Counted from the stretch's first letter, positions 1 through 9,066 are shown. The stretch is DNA of 58,619 nt from Clostridium arbusti SL206 (GCF_000246895.1 NZ_BAEV01000008.1:1-58619); one strand, 5' to 3'. The notes: generated by a model not told the origin, from the letters alone. A program made the numbers and translations.

Positions 1-11
1 ACACGTAGTAT
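1..11 (+). other. 454 barcode left in the assembly (left end)
   Basis: The first 11 bases are ACACGTAGTAT, and the last 11 bases of the window are its exact reverse complement. I recognise this 11-mer as the 454 GS Titanium Rapid Library MID RL2. The barcode identity is from memory; the terminal inverted repeat is directly visible. It is most simply untrimmed adapter and not a biological inverted repeat. Confidence 0.8.
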
Positions 12-291
12 ATAATAACATGGAGATAGTATTGATAAATTATAAAAAAATATAAAATATTTTTATAAATATTATATTATTTAGTATAATAGTATGATAT
101 AATATGAAAAATTATATAAGATAATATAATGATACATAGAACTATATAAAGGTATATGAGGTTATATAAATAAATGTATTATTTTATAGTATTTTATAGT
201 ATTTTATAAAAAACAATATCGTAATAAATTTAAATCTACAAAAATTAGTAAGATGAGTTATAAAAATAATAAGGATGGAGTGTGAAAATCA
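12..291. promoter_or_regulatory. AT-rich leader of the importer/nitrogenase-like operon
   Basis: This stretch is almost pure A/T, with a short tandem TATTTTATAG-type repetition near 180-210. I see no ORF, no cobalamin-riboswitch core and no clear Fur box. The promoter of the downstream operon should lie here. AAGGATGGAG at 271-280 is the ribosome binding site of the first gene. Confidence 0.4.
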
Positions 292-1344
292 ATGCTTTCT
301 GTATCTAAAATAACTAGCAATAATAAATCCAATTATAAGAAGGTTATTTACCTTAAAGTGCTTGTATGTGTATGTTTAATGGTATTAGTAATAACTAGTT
401 TCCTTATTGATATTTCAACAGGTCCTGCTCATATTTCTATAGTGGATGTGCTCAAGTCACTATTAAATCCTGATTCGGTTGATAAAAAGACAAATATAGT
501 TGTTAAGATAATAAGACTTCCAATTGCAACAATGGCATTACTAGTTGGGGCATGTCTCGCTATAGCTGGTATGGAAATGCAAACTATATTAAATAATTCT
601 CTGGCAAGTCCATATACTTTGGGAATTTCAGCAGCAGCTTCATTTGGTGCGGCTTTATCATTAGTGTTAGGCCATTCTATACTGCCCGAAATTGTTCAAA
701 ATATTGCAACACCTATATTTGCATTTATTTTTTCCATAGGTTCTTCCTTAATTATTTACACTATAGGAAAATTTAGAAAAGATAGGGCCACAATTATTTT
801 GACGGGTATTGCCATTAATTTTTTATTTTCAGCCTTCAATTCTATTCTTACATATTTTGCTAGTGATGAGGTTTTAAGAGGAATTACGAACTGGTCACAA
901 GGTAACATTTTAGGTGCTACTTGGACAAAAAACATAATTGTTGTTGTAATTTTTATCGTTGTTTCACCATTTCTTTTCAAAGATTCATGGAAACTTACCG
1001 CATTATGTATGGGTGAAAACACTGCTAAATCACTTGGTGTTCAAGTGGAAAAGTTAAGAACGAAAGTGCTTATTTTAACTTCAATTATAACCGCCATAGC
1101 TGTATGCTTTGTAGGTACAATAGGTTTTGTGGGATTAGTAGCACCTTACATAGCAAAAAGCTTGGTGGGGGAAGAACAGCGCTTTTATATTCCGATTTCC
1201 TTGTTAACTGGTGCTCTTATGCTTTCTATTTCGTCTATTTTGAGTAAGAGTGTCATACCTAATGGACAAATTTCTCTAGGTATTATCACTTCAATCATTG
1301 GAATTCCATTTTTGATAATGTTGATATTAAAGAAAGGAAGATAA
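292..1344 (+). CDS. FecCD/BtuC-family ABC importer permease
   Basis: A 350-residue, strongly hydrophobic protein of the FecCD/BtuC permease family, which forms the membrane channel for iron-siderophore, heme or corrinoid uptake. It has the expected multi-spanning pattern, the family segment LVGACLAIAGMEMQ near residues 84-97 followed by the LASPYTLGISAAA region, and the late GTIGFVGLVAPYIAK segment. The ATG at 292 has a good ribosome binding site at 271-280. It is the first gene of an operon with the ATPase 6 bp downstream, the binding lipoprotein, and two nitrogenase-like subunits. The substrate cannot be read from the sequence; the family transports metal chelates or tetrapyrroles. Confidence 0.9.
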   Translation: MLSVSKITSNNKSNYKKVIYLKVLVCVCLMVLVITSFLIDISTGPAHISIVDVLKSLLNPDSVDKKTNIVVKIIRLPIATMALLVGACLAIAGMEMQTILNNSLASPYTLGISAAASFGAALSLVLGHSILPEIVQNIATPIFAFIFSIGSSLIIYTIGKFRKDRATIILTGIAINFLFSAFNSILTYFASDEVLRGITNWSQGNILGATWTKNIIVVVIFIVVSPFLFKDSWKLTALCMGENTAKSLGVQVEKLRTKVLILTSIITAIAVCFVGTIGFVGLVAPYIAKSLVGEEQRFYIPISLLTGALMLSISSILSKSVIPNGQISLGIITSIIGIPFLIMLILKKGR

Positions 1345-1350
1345 TAAGAA

Positions 1351-2124
1351 ATGAGTCTTGAAGTTTTAAATCTAAATTATAATTATTCGTCAAAATTTTC
1401 ATTGACAGATATAAATTTAAGCTTTCACAATGGCATTACCGCAGTTATTGGGCCCAATGGAGCGGGTAAGTCTACTATGATAAAGTGCATAGCCAATATT
1501 TTTAAAAGCAGTGGTAATATATTTTATATGAATAAAAAAATTGACCGTAATGATAAAAACTTTTTTACAAAGAGCTTGAGTTATTTGCCACAGTCCTCAG
1601 AAAATGATTCAGGAATAACTGTTTTTGAAGCTATCTTATTAGGACTTATGAATACGCTAACACTTCATGTGAGCTCAGCTCAGGTACAAGCAGTTAATGC
1701 CATGATGGATATATTTGAATTGCAGCTTCTTGCGCAGCGTCGAATATATGAGTTGAGTGGCGGACAACTGCAAATGGTTTTACTTGCGCAAGCCATTATA
1801 AAAGAACCAGAAATACTACTTTTAGATGAACCACTAAACAATCTGGATATACATCGTCAATTTGCCTTATTAAATTTAATAACAAAATTATCAAAGGAAA
1901 AAGATATGATTACTACTATTGTCATGCATGACATAAATTTAGCTGCTCGCTATGCAGATAATATTGTAATAATGAATAATGGCAAGGTACATTCCAAAGG
2001 AAAGCCCAATGAAGTTATAACTAAAGAAATGCTAAAAGATATTTATAAAATTGACAGTAACATCTATTTAAGAGAACAAGGTTATCCAGTAATAGAATTT
2101 GTTGATATTGCAACAAATTCTTAA
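1351..2124 (+). CDS. FecE/BtuD-type ABC importer ATPase
   Basis: A 257-residue ATP-binding subunit that energises the permease just upstream. Walker A is GPNGAGKS at residues 34-41, the ABC signature LSGGQ is at 135-139, Walker B ILLLDEP is at 155-161, and the H-loop histidine lies in MHD. Length and motif order fit the FecE/BtuD/FhuC group. It starts 6 bp after the permease stop, so the two are probably translationally coupled. Confidence 0.92.
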   Translation: MSLEVLNLNYNYSSKFSLTDINLSFHNGITAVIGPNGAGKSTMIKCIANIFKSSGNIFYMNKKIDRNDKNFFTKSLSYLPQSSENDSGITVFEAILLGLMNTLTLHVSSAQVQAVNAMMDIFELQLLAQRRIYELSGGQLQMVLLAQAIIKEPEILLLDEPLNNLDIHRQFALLNLITKLSKEKDMITTIVMHDINLAARYADNIVIMNNGKVHSKGKPNEVITKEMLKDIYKIDSNIYLREQGYPVIEFVDIATNS

Positions 2125-2166
2125 ATATAAATTTTCAATAAAACAACTTAAAGGGGGAAAACAATC

Positions 2167-3345
2167 TTGAAATTATCAAAAATCAAAACTAACATTTTAG
2201 GATTACTATTAGCATTTGTATTAGTATTAACATCAATTGGGTGCAGCAGCAAAACGGCCTCATCAGAGAATGCAGCAAATGCTACAAATTCCAGTACAGC
2301 TTCAAAAACAGCAGTATATACCGATATGTTGGGACGAAAAGTTACATTAACTACCAATGTAAAGAAAGTTGCAATTCTTAGAACTATGGATATTTATGTG
2401 ATGTCTGCTATTCTTGGGAAGGAACTCGATAGTAAGTTGATTGCAGTAGGTCAGAGTTTTAAGCAGACCGACATAGATGGATATAAAAAATATTCAGAAG
2501 TTTATCATAATTTAGATAAAATGACTAATGTAGGAAGTATATACGATGATGCAATTAGTTTGGAAACTATGGTAAAACTAAATCCAGATATTATTATTGT
2601 AGATAAACAGTTTTATGGATATTCTTGTGTGAATAAGATGATTGAAGTGGGACTTCCTGTAGTTTTTACAGATGACAATTCAGATCCTTTTTATGGAACT
2701 GGGAAAAGCATGAAAATGCTTGGAAAGATGCTTGGAAAAGAAAAACATGTAGATGAAATGGTAGACTATGCCAATAAAAAAACTGATTCTGTATTGAAAA
2801 CAGTTGCCAAGCTAGAGGCTTCAAACGTAAAAAAACCTAAATTATATTTTGAATGTGGTAATGTAAGTCCAAGTGAAATTGGAGTAACAAGAGGGGATAC
2901 CTCAAATGGTTGGGGATATATATGGCAAAAATTAGGTGCAGATAATATTGGAGTGGGTAATAAAAACAATTCTATGAATCCAGAGCAAGTTCTGACTTCT
3001 AACCCTGATCTCATTGTTATAGGTGGCGCAAATTGGAATCCTGACGGGAATATTATGCGTTTAGGTTTCTTTGCAACTCAGAAAAGTGCAAGTGAACATT
3101 TGGATTTATACACAAAAAGAGCTGGATGGTCGGATTTGAATGCAATAAAAACTGGGAGATTGAGCGCAATTCATTTTAACATCACAGTCCATCCATTTGC
3201 CTTTGCCGGGATAGAAGAAATGGCTAAAATCCTATATCCTGATGAATTTGCCAATTTAAATCCAGAAAAAGATATGCAGGAATTTTTCAAAAAGTATATG
3301 CCGATTAAAGATTCTGGAACATTCTGGGCTAACTGGAGTAAATAA
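2167..3345 (+). CDS. Iron-complex-type substrate-binding lipoprotein
   Basis: A 392-residue binding protein of the FecB/BtuF class. The N terminus is a lipoprotein signal: a basic start, a hydrophobic stretch and a lipobox ending in Cys26, followed by a Ser/Ala/Thr-rich linker. The start is TTG at 2167 with AAAGGGGG about 10 bases upstream. It should capture the ligand outside the membrane and deliver it to the permease. The mature part has typical family features (VYTDMLGRKVTL, NPDIIIVDKQ, NPDLIVIGG). It is followed 55 bp later by two nitrogenase-like genes on the same strand, so the imported ligand may be a substrate or cofactor of that enzyme; this link is inference. Confidence 0.88.
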   Translation: MKLSKIKTNILGLLLAFVLVLTSIGCSSKTASSENAANATNSSTASKTAVYTDMLGRKVTLTTNVKKVAILRTMDIYVMSAILGKELDSKLIAVGQSFKQTDIDGYKKYSEVYHNLDKMTNVGSIYDDAISLETMVKLNPDIIIVDKQFYGYSCVNKMIEVGLPVVFTDDNSDPFYGTGKSMKMLGKMLGKEKHVDEMVDYANKKTDSVLKTVAKLEASNVKKPKLYFECGNVSPSEIGVTRGDTSNGWGYIWQKLGADNIGVGNKNNSMNPEQVLTSNPDLIVIGGANWNPDGNIMRLGFFATQKSASEHLDLYTKRAGWSDLNAIKTGRLSAIHFNITVHPFAFAGIEEMAKILYPDEFANLNPEKDMQEFFKKYMPIKDSGTFWANWSK

Positions 3346-3400
3346 ATAACTTAAAATATTTTAAAAAGATATATTTACAATTTAATGGAGGCTAAAAATC

Positions 3401-4888
3401 ATGAGAGAATATTATAAAGAGCACTCTTATTCTGGTATATACCCTTCAAGAATAATGCACAACATGGGGGTAAGTGGTAAAATATCAGGAGCTATGAATG
3501 TTGTAAGTGAAATAAAGGATGCAGTTGCTATAATCCATAGTCCAAAAGGCTGCGGATTTCATTATAAATATATTGCAAGAAGGAGATATTTACCCTCCTA
3601 TAAAGCTCAATGTACTAATTTAAAGGAAGAAGATATTATTTTTGGAATAGAAAAGAAACTTAAAGAAACTATCTCGGAAACTATAAATAATTATCATCCT
3701 AAGCTAATAGTAATTATACCAAGTGTATGCACAGATATAATAGATGTAGAAATAAATAAGGACATTAAGGATGAATTCAAAGAAGAAACAGATTGCAAAA
3801 TTATATTTATTAAATCAGAGGTTTTTTCACATATTGATAAATCATCTTCTAAGAAAAATAATGAGGAGAGAATATTATATTGGGATAAACCTGAAAAACA
3901 GAAGGGTATAGGTAAAGGGTGTGGCATAGATGAAGCTATGACAGCATTTGTAGCGCAGCTCATGGAGAAGCAGAAAGTACAGGATAGAACCGTCAATATT
4001 GAAAGTTTTGCTTGGGGTGGTAATAAAAATTTAGAGGGTATAATTTCTATTTTAAGTGAAATGGGGATAAGTGTAAATTCAGTAATGCCAAGTTGTAGTA
4101 CAGAAGATATTATTAAAGCACCTATAGCAAAATTAAACATTGTCAGAAGATCTTCTTGGGCGAAAAATATGAAGAAGGTCTTTGGTACAGAATACTTTCA
4201 TGTGAATACTTTTCATCCATATCATGGATTGGAAGGGATTGAAAAATTCTATACGAATATAGCCGATTATTTTGATATAAGTTTAGAAGCAAGTAAAATA
4301 TTATCAGATATGAAACAACAGGTATCTACAGAAATACATGAAACCAAAAATTACATAATGAAGCATACTTTTGCTCTATATAGCAACTCAGTCTCAAATC
4401 TACCTTACATGATAGAGGCCTTAACTAATGATTATGGTGTAAATCTTAAATATATATGTATAAACATTGATTATAATAAACTAGAATATGAATATATAGA
4501 CAAAAATATAGTAGAAAATACCATGATGAATATTAAAAAAGTAATTAATGATACAGGAAATAATACAATTATTTATATTAATTCTGAAAAAGAAGATTTA
4601 AAAAGGATATTTAAACATGTAGATATTGTAATTAATGGTACAGAGTTTTTATCTTCTTTTAAAGGTTTAAAAACTATAGATGTAGGAAAGTTATTTATTC
4701 CAATAGATTTCAATAATTTTAAGAATAACGTCTATGATTTTGCCAATAAAGTTAAAAAAGCTAGAAGTCAGGAAAATTTAATAATTTCAAAATTCACTTA
4801 TGATGATTTATTGTATCCTACTATTGGGGAAATGGGGCCTACAACTTCTGAAAAGATGTGGCATAAAATGTGGACTTTAAGGAGATGA
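3401..4888 (+). CDS. Nitrogenase component 1-like subunit (NifD/BchB-like, larger)
   Basis: A 495-residue protein of the nitrogenase component-1 oxidoreductase family (Oxidored_nitro), which includes NifDK, BchNB, BchYZ, CfbD and the methylthio-alkane reductases. Visible family blocks: HSPKGCGFHY around Cys51, EEDIIFGIEKKL at 76-87, IIPSVCTDII around Cys110, and the MPSCSTEDIIKAP segment with Cys232. Candidate cluster residues are Cys51, Cys71 and Cys110. The position matching the first NifD P-cluster cysteine, about 26 residues before Cys51, is Ser25. I see no FeMo-cofactor ligand pattern. At 495 residues it is similar in length to NifD. It lies 6 bp upstream of its partner and downstream of an importer. 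No NifH-like reductase is in the window, so the electron donor must be encoded elsewhere. Substrate unknown. Confidence 0.82.
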   Translation: MREYYKEHSYSGIYPSRIMHNMGVSGKISGAMNVVSEIKDAVAIIHSPKGCGFHYKYIARRRYLPSYKAQCTNLKEEDIIFGIEKKLKETISETINNYHPKLIVIIPSVCTDIIDVEINKDIKDEFKEETDCKIIFIKSEVFSHIDKSSSKKNNEERILYWDKPEKQKGIGKGCGIDEAMTAFVAQLMEKQKVQDRTVNIESFAWGGNKNLEGIISILSEMGISVNSVMPSCSTEDIIKAPIAKLNIVRRSSWAKNMKKVFGTEYFHVNTFHPYHGLEGIEKFYTNIADYFDISLEASKILSDMKQQVSTEIHETKNYIMKHTFALYSNSVSNLPYMIEALTNDYGVNLKYICINIDYNKLEYEYIDKNIVENTMMNIKKVINDTGNNTIIYINSEKEDLKRIFKHVDIVINGTEFLSSFKGLKTIDVGKLFIPIDFNNFKNNVYDFANKVKKARSQENLIISKFTYDDLLYPTIGEMGPTTSEKMWHKMWTLRR

Positions 4889-4894
4889 TGAAAA

Positions 4895-6070
4895 ATGCAA
4901 CCATCTACATCGTGTAATTTATTTGGTGCCTATAGAAGTGCTATAAGTGTTAAAGATTCATATGTCCTTTTACATACAACTGTTGGATGTAATTGGGGTA
5001 CATCAATATTTCATATGCCATCTAAGCTAAATGATATGAGACAAGCTTCCACTGTAATATACAATGAGGATGTTGTATTTGGAGGAAAAAAAATACTTAA
5101 GAAGGCTATGAATAATATTATTAATATGTATAATCCTAAAATATTATTTATTATTTCGGGTTGTGTTTCAGGAATATTAGGTGAGGATTTTGAAACTGAA
5201 ATAAGAAAATATTCAGAAGGTAGAGAAATTGTATATATAAAAGCTCCAGGATTTATTTGTAGTATGGATGAAGGACAAATTGAAGCAATAAAGTTAATGA
5301 TAAACTTAATGCAGTGTGAAAGGAAAAAGACCAAATCCATAAATATTATAGGTTTATTATCCGATGATTATATGGTAAATGCTGATATTAACAATATAAA
5401 AAAAATGCTTGGAAATAAAGTGGATATAAATTCAATAATACCTTTTGATAACATTGAAAATATAAAAGCTGCTCCTTCTGCAGTACTAAATGTAGTTTTT
5501 AAGGGGTTTGAATCCATAGGAGATTTAATGGAAAGAAAGTTTAATATACCTTATATAGTTGTTGAATATCCCTATGGAATAGAAAATAGTAAGAATTTTA
5601 TAAAAGAAATATATTCTTTTTTTAATTTAGAATATAAAGAGGAACTACGAAAAAAAGAAGAATACACAATAGCAGTGTTAAAAAACATCTATGATTATAT
5701 CAGACATTTATATTCTATACCTTGTGCTGTGTTTGGAGACAGTTTAAGAGCATCTGCCATGAAAAAATTTCTTGAAGATGAGCTTGGAATGGATGTACAG
5801 GTATATTATGAACGGGGAGATAATGATATGAATGAGTTTAAAAAAATTTTAAAAAGCTCTGCTGCATCAATATTATTTGGATCATCTTTTGAGAGAGAAA
5901 TTGCAGAGGAACTTGAAATATCATTCATAAGATACGTATACCCTATATTTGATTCCATAAGTATTGGAAATAGAGGCTATGTAGGGTTTTATGGTGTAAT
6001 TAATTTGATAGAAGATTTAATAAATTCATTTATGACTATGAATTATAGAAGAGAAAGACAATATATGTAA
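4895..6070 (+). CDS. Nitrogenase component 1-like subunit (NifK/BchN-like, smaller)
   Basis: A 391-residue second subunit of the same family and the probable heterodimer partner of the gene 6 bp upstream. AAGGAGATG precedes the ATG. Cys7, Cys32 and Cys90 line up with the three NifK P-cluster cysteines. Their spacing (25 and 58) is also close to the three cysteines of BchN that hold the single [4Fe-4S] cluster of protochlorophyllide reductase. The block NEDVVFGGKKIL at 57-68 and IISGCVSGILGEDF are family hallmarks. It is far shorter than NifK, which argues for a simplified reductase. The product probably works with an unlinked NifH-like ATPase on a substrate supplied by the upstream importer. 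Function is unassigned. Confidence 0.82.
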   Translation: MQPSTSCNLFGAYRSAISVKDSYVLLHTTVGCNWGTSIFHMPSKLNDMRQASTVIYNEDVVFGGKKILKKAMNNIINMYNPKILFIISGCVSGILGEDFETEIRKYSEGREIVYIKAPGFICSMDEGQIEAIKLMINLMQCERKKTKSINIIGLLSDDYMVNADINNIKKMLGNKVDINSIIPFDNIENIKAAPSAVLNVVFKGFESIGDLMERKFNIPYIVVEYPYGIENSKNFIKEIYSFFNLEYKEELRKKEEYTIAVLKNIYDYIRHLYSIPCAVFGDSLRASAMKKFLEDELGMDVQVYYERGDNDMNEFKKILKSSAASILFGSSFEREIAEELEISFIRYVYPIFDSISIGNRGYVGFYGVINLIEDLINSFMTMNYRRERQYM

Positions 6071-6206
6071 TTAATATTTTTTAATCATTAGTCGCCCCGT
6101 TTTTTATTACTAATTCATCAATTTTTGCTGTCGATATTTTGTTTATGGTATGACAGTGGGGATAACTAAGGAATAAACGTAACTATACGGTATACTGACA
6201 CAAGAA

Positions 6207-6237
6207 GATAGGCCATTTATTTGCCTATTCTTTTTTT
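6207..6237 (+). terminator. Terminator of the importer/nitrogenase-like operon
   Basis: GATAGGC pairs with GCCTATTC across a short loop, followed by a run of seven T. It ends the operon about 140 bases after the last stop codon. Confidence 0.7.
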
Positions 6238-6337
6238 CTATGCTAATATGTTTATTGATTGATTCTAAGATATTAAAAAAAATAATAAGTCTTTATATAG
6301 ATTTATTTTCACATAGCTAAGGAGGCTTTTTCAACAA

Positions 6338-7615
6338 ATGATGGAATCTACAAAAAATTTATTGCTACATAAATATAATATAAGTGAAGAAGTAATTAAT
6401 TTATCAGATAAGGCTTTGGAAGATATTAAAGTTGAATTTGATAGATACGATGCCATAAGGGAGTATAACCAACTAAAAGTATTAAATGCCTTTCAAGAGG
6501 AGAGGATAAGTGACTCACATTTTACAAATTCCACAGGGTATGGATATGGAGATATAGGTAGAGACAGCTTAGACAAAGTGTATGCAAGGATATTTAAAAC
6601 TGAAATGGCACTTGTAAGACCACATTTTGTAAATGGAACCCATGCAATTGGTGCAGCATTATTTGGTAACTTAAGAACTGGAGACACAATGATTTCTATT
6701 TGTGGAACCCCTTATGATACATTACATAATATAATAGGTATAAGTAAGGAAAAGAACATAGGTTCTCTTATGGAATATGGCGTAAAATACAGAAAATTTG
6801 ATTTAAGTGAAAGTGGAACATTTGATTTTAAATCTATAGAAAAGGCATTAAAGGAAGATAAAAGCATAAAATTAGTTCATATACAAAGATCTACTGGATA
6901 CGGCTGGAGAAAAGCTTTAACAATTGAAGAAATCAAAAATGTTATAGATTTTATTAAAGCTATAAGAAAAGATGTAATATGCTTTGTAGATAATTGCTAT
7001 GGTGAATTTATTGATACAAAGGAACCTACAGAAGTGGGAGCCGATTTAGCAGCAGGTTCTTTAATTAAGAACATAGGCGGTGGAATAGCTCCAACAGGTG
7101 GTTACATAGTTGGAAAAGAAGAGTATGTAACTCAAGCGTCCTATAGGCTTACTATACCAGGTATCGGTGGAGAATGTGGATCAACTTTTGGAGTTATGCG
7201 ATCTTTTTATCAAGGATTATTTCTTGCACCTCATGTAGCTATTGAAGCATTAAAAGGAGCTGTATTTTGCGCAAGAATTATGGAACTTGCAGGTTTTGAA
7301 GTGCTTCCTAAATTTGATGATAATAGAAGTGATATAATACAGGCAATAAAATTTAATGATAAAGATAAGCTTATTAAATTTTGTAAGGGAATACAAAAAG
7401 GATCACCTATTGACTCTTTTGTAGAATGTGAGCCTTGGGATATGCCAGGATATGAAGATCAAGTTATAATGGCGGCAGGGGCATTTATTCAAGGAGCTTC
7501 TATAGAACTTTCAGCAGATGCACCTATAAGGGAGCCATTTATTGCTTATCTACAAGGTGGATTAACCTTTGATCATGCTAAAATAGGTATTATGATAGCT
7601 CTTTCAAATTTATAA
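6338..7615 (+). CDS. Methionine gamma-lyase-family PLP protein (YnbB-like)
   Basis: A 425-residue PLP-dependent protein of the family often annotated as aluminum resistance protein or methionine gamma-lyase-like (B. subtilis YnbB). The Schiff-base lysine is Lys244 in SLIKNIGGG, preceded by the FVDNCYGEF aspartate segment that contacts the pyridine nitrogen. The RPHFVNGTHAIGAALFG block is typical. AAGGAGG lies about 13 bases before the ATG, which is rather long. In many clostridia this gene sits beside hfq, miaA and lexA; here lexA is the convergent neighbour but the mut/mia/hfq genes are not upstream. The true reaction of the family is poorly established. Confidence 0.85.
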   Translation: MMESTKNLLLHKYNISEEVINLSDKALEDIKVEFDRYDAIREYNQLKVLNAFQEERISDSHFTNSTGYGYGDIGRDSLDKVYARIFKTEMALVRPHFVNGTHAIGAALFGNLRTGDTMISICGTPYDTLHNIIGISKEKNIGSLMEYGVKYRKFDLSESGTFDFKSIEKALKEDKSIKLVHIQRSTGYGWRKALTIEEIKNVIDFIKAIRKDVICFVDNCYGEFIDTKEPTEVGADLAAGSLIKNIGGGIAPTGGYIVGKEEYVTQASYRLTIPGIGGECGSTFGVMRSFYQGLFLAPHVAIEALKGAVFCARIMELAGFEVLPKFDDNRSDIIQAIKFNDKDKLIKFCKGIQKGSPIDSFVECEPWDMPGYEDQVIMAAGAFIQGASIELSADAPIREPFIAYLQGGLTFDHAKIGIMIALSNL

Positions 7616-7616
7616 T

Positions 7617-7660
7617 AAAAAATCAGGCATAAAAACACGATTTGTTTTTGCCTGATTTTT
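7617..7660. terminator. Bidirectional terminator between YnbB-like gene and lexA
   Basis: AAAATCAGGCA and TGCCTGATTTT form a strong stem, with A-runs on one side and a T-run on the other. It serves the two convergent genes. Confidence 0.85.
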
Positions 7661-8272
7661 TTAATAACGTCTGTATAATCCTACAAGTTTACCTATAATA
7701 TCACAAGTTGGAACAATTATAGGATCCATAGTATGATTTTCTGGTTGTAGTCTTATATGGTCTTTTTCCTTATAAAATCTTTTTATTGTAGCTTCATCAT
7801 CAATTAATGCTACCACTATGTCTCCGTTTTCTGCTGAATTTATTTTTTCAATGATTGCTAAATCACCATCGTATATACCGGCTTCAATCATACTATCGCC
7901 GGATATATTAAGCATAAATAAATCATTTTTATTTTTAATATATTCTAGTGGTATAGTAAAAGAATCTTCAATATTTTCAAAAGCCAAAATTGGCTCACCA
8001 GCTTTAACTTTACCTACAATAGGAATATCTATAAGTTCTCTTTTGGTAGCCGTATCTCTTAATAATTCAATTGCCCTAGGCTTTGTTGGATCTCTTTTTA
8101 TAAGTCCTTTCTTTTCCATTCTAGAAAGATGACCGTGAACAGTGGATGTAGAACTTAGACCTACTTCAGCACAAATTTCTCTAACTGAAGGAGGGTAACC
8201 TTTATTTATTACTTCAGATTTAATAAATTCATATATTTCAGCTTGCATATCCCTTTTCTTATCTTTTGGCAT
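7661..8272 (-). CDS. lexA: LexA SOS repressor
   Basis: A 203-residue LexA that represses DNA-damage genes and self-cleaves on activated RecA. The N-terminal winged helix lies within residues 1-70 ([20 protein letters not shown] as recognition region). The cleavage site is Ala91-Gly92 and the catalytic dyad is Ser127 (GDSM) with Lys164 (ATIKRF). Complete and normal in length. A weak LexA-box-like site lies upstream at 8336-8348, and a near-consensus box lies further upstream inside the neighbouring esterase gene (8576-8589). Confidence 0.96.
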   Translation of the reverse strand: MPKDKKRDMQAEIYEFIKSEVINKGYPPSVREICAEVGLSSTSTVHGHLSRMEKKGLIKRDPTKPRAIELLRDTATKRELIDIPIVGKVKAGEPILAFENIEDSFTIPLEYIKNKNDLFMLNISGDSMIEAGIYDGDLAIIEKINSAENGDIVVALIDDEATIKRFYKEKDHIRLQPENHTMDPIIVPTCDIIGKLVGLYRRY

Positions 8273-8335
8273 AGCTACACCCCTAACTATAATAACATTA
8301 TTTGAGAAAATTATAACATATTATTATACATGGTG

Positions 8336-8348
8336 CAAACTTATGTTC
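8336..8348. promoter_or_regulatory. Candidate LexA operator upstream of lexA
   Basis: CAAACTTATGTTC resembles the Gram-positive LexA box (CGAAC-N4-GTTC) with one perfect GTTC half and one changed base in the other half. It is about 65 bp upstream of the lexA start codon and would allow autoregulation. Confidence 0.45.
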
Positions 8349-8387
8349 TGAAAGTACAAAATATCAATGAATCTTACTAAAAGCTAA

Positions 8388-8966
8388 TTATTGATATATT
8401 CCAGAAATATTTGATTGAATAACAGTTTGAATCATTAATTTATGACCTTCGCTGTTAGGGTGAATGCCATCGCTATATAAGTTAACTATATCTTTAATTT
8501 TTATAAAGGAATCATAGAAATTTATAATATTAATATTGTTTTCACAGGCAAAAGAATTAATTTTTCTAATGTATTCGAACAAATGTTCGTTAGCCTTACT
8601 ATAACTTATGTATTTATCCCAATAAATTTCAGCGAGTTCACCAATAATAGGGGGCTGTAAGGCCAAAATGGGGGTTATATTATTGTCTTTTATTTCTTTT
8701 AGTAGAAATTTTATATTATCTATAATATTATTTACAGGATAATTTAACAGTATATCATTAGTTCCAGCCATAAGTATAACATGAGAAGGCTTTAATTCTA
8801 ATATATCTTTATGGGATCTAGAAAGTATGCCAGCAGTAGTATCGCCGTTAACACCCTTATTTATTATTTCTATATTTAAACTCTTGTGAAGTAATTTAAC
8901 CCAACATTCATCTGAATATACCCCATATCCATAGGTTAAGCTATCCCCAATACAAACTATTTTCAT
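8388..8966 (-). CDS. SGNH/GDSL esterase (first copy)
   Basis: A 192-residue SGNH hydrolase of the lysophospholipase L1/TesA type without a signal peptide. The nucleophile is Ser9 in IGDSLTYGYG. Block II glycine is in NGDTTAG, block III is AGTND, and the catalytic pair Asp166 and His169 is in SDGIHPN. AAGGAGT lies before the ATG. It should hydrolyse an acyl ester or thioester; the substrate is unknown. A clear paralogue with nearly the same N terminus lies at 18445-19020 in the opposite orientation, and the two bracket the lip/aco genes. Confidence 0.88.
   Translation of the reverse strand: MKIVCIGDSLTYGYGVYSDECWVKLLHKSLNIEIINKGVNGDTTAGILSRSHKDILELKPSHVILMAGTNDILLNYPVNNIIDNIKFLLKEIKDNNITPILALQPPIIGELAEIYWDKYISYSKANEHLFEYIRKINSFACENNINIINFYDSFIKIKDIVNLYSDGIHPNSEGHKLMIQTVIQSNISGIYQ
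8576..8589. promoter_or_regulatory. Near-perfect LexA box inside the esterase gene
   Basis: CGAACAAATGTTCG is a 14-bp perfect palindrome matching the Bacillus/Clostridium LexA consensus at all but the last base. It lies in the coding sequence of the esterase, about 300 bp upstream of the lexA start. It could be a distal lexA operator or chance. Confidence 0.45.
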
Positions 8967-9066
8967 AATAGACTCCTTATATATTAATGATATTTTATTA
9001 TTTATTATATCACATTATTTCATTATTTAAATTTAGTGTATTAATATAGTGTAATTAATGCAAGAG

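Noticed and set aside
12-291. Possible cobalamin riboswitch in front of the importer operon
   Set aside because: No GCCACTG core or other conserved element; the leader is almost pure A/T.
3401-6070. True nitrogenase structural genes (nifDK)
   Set aside because: The second subunit is much too short, the first P-cluster cysteine of the large subunit is missing, and no nifH, nifE, nifN or nifB is present.
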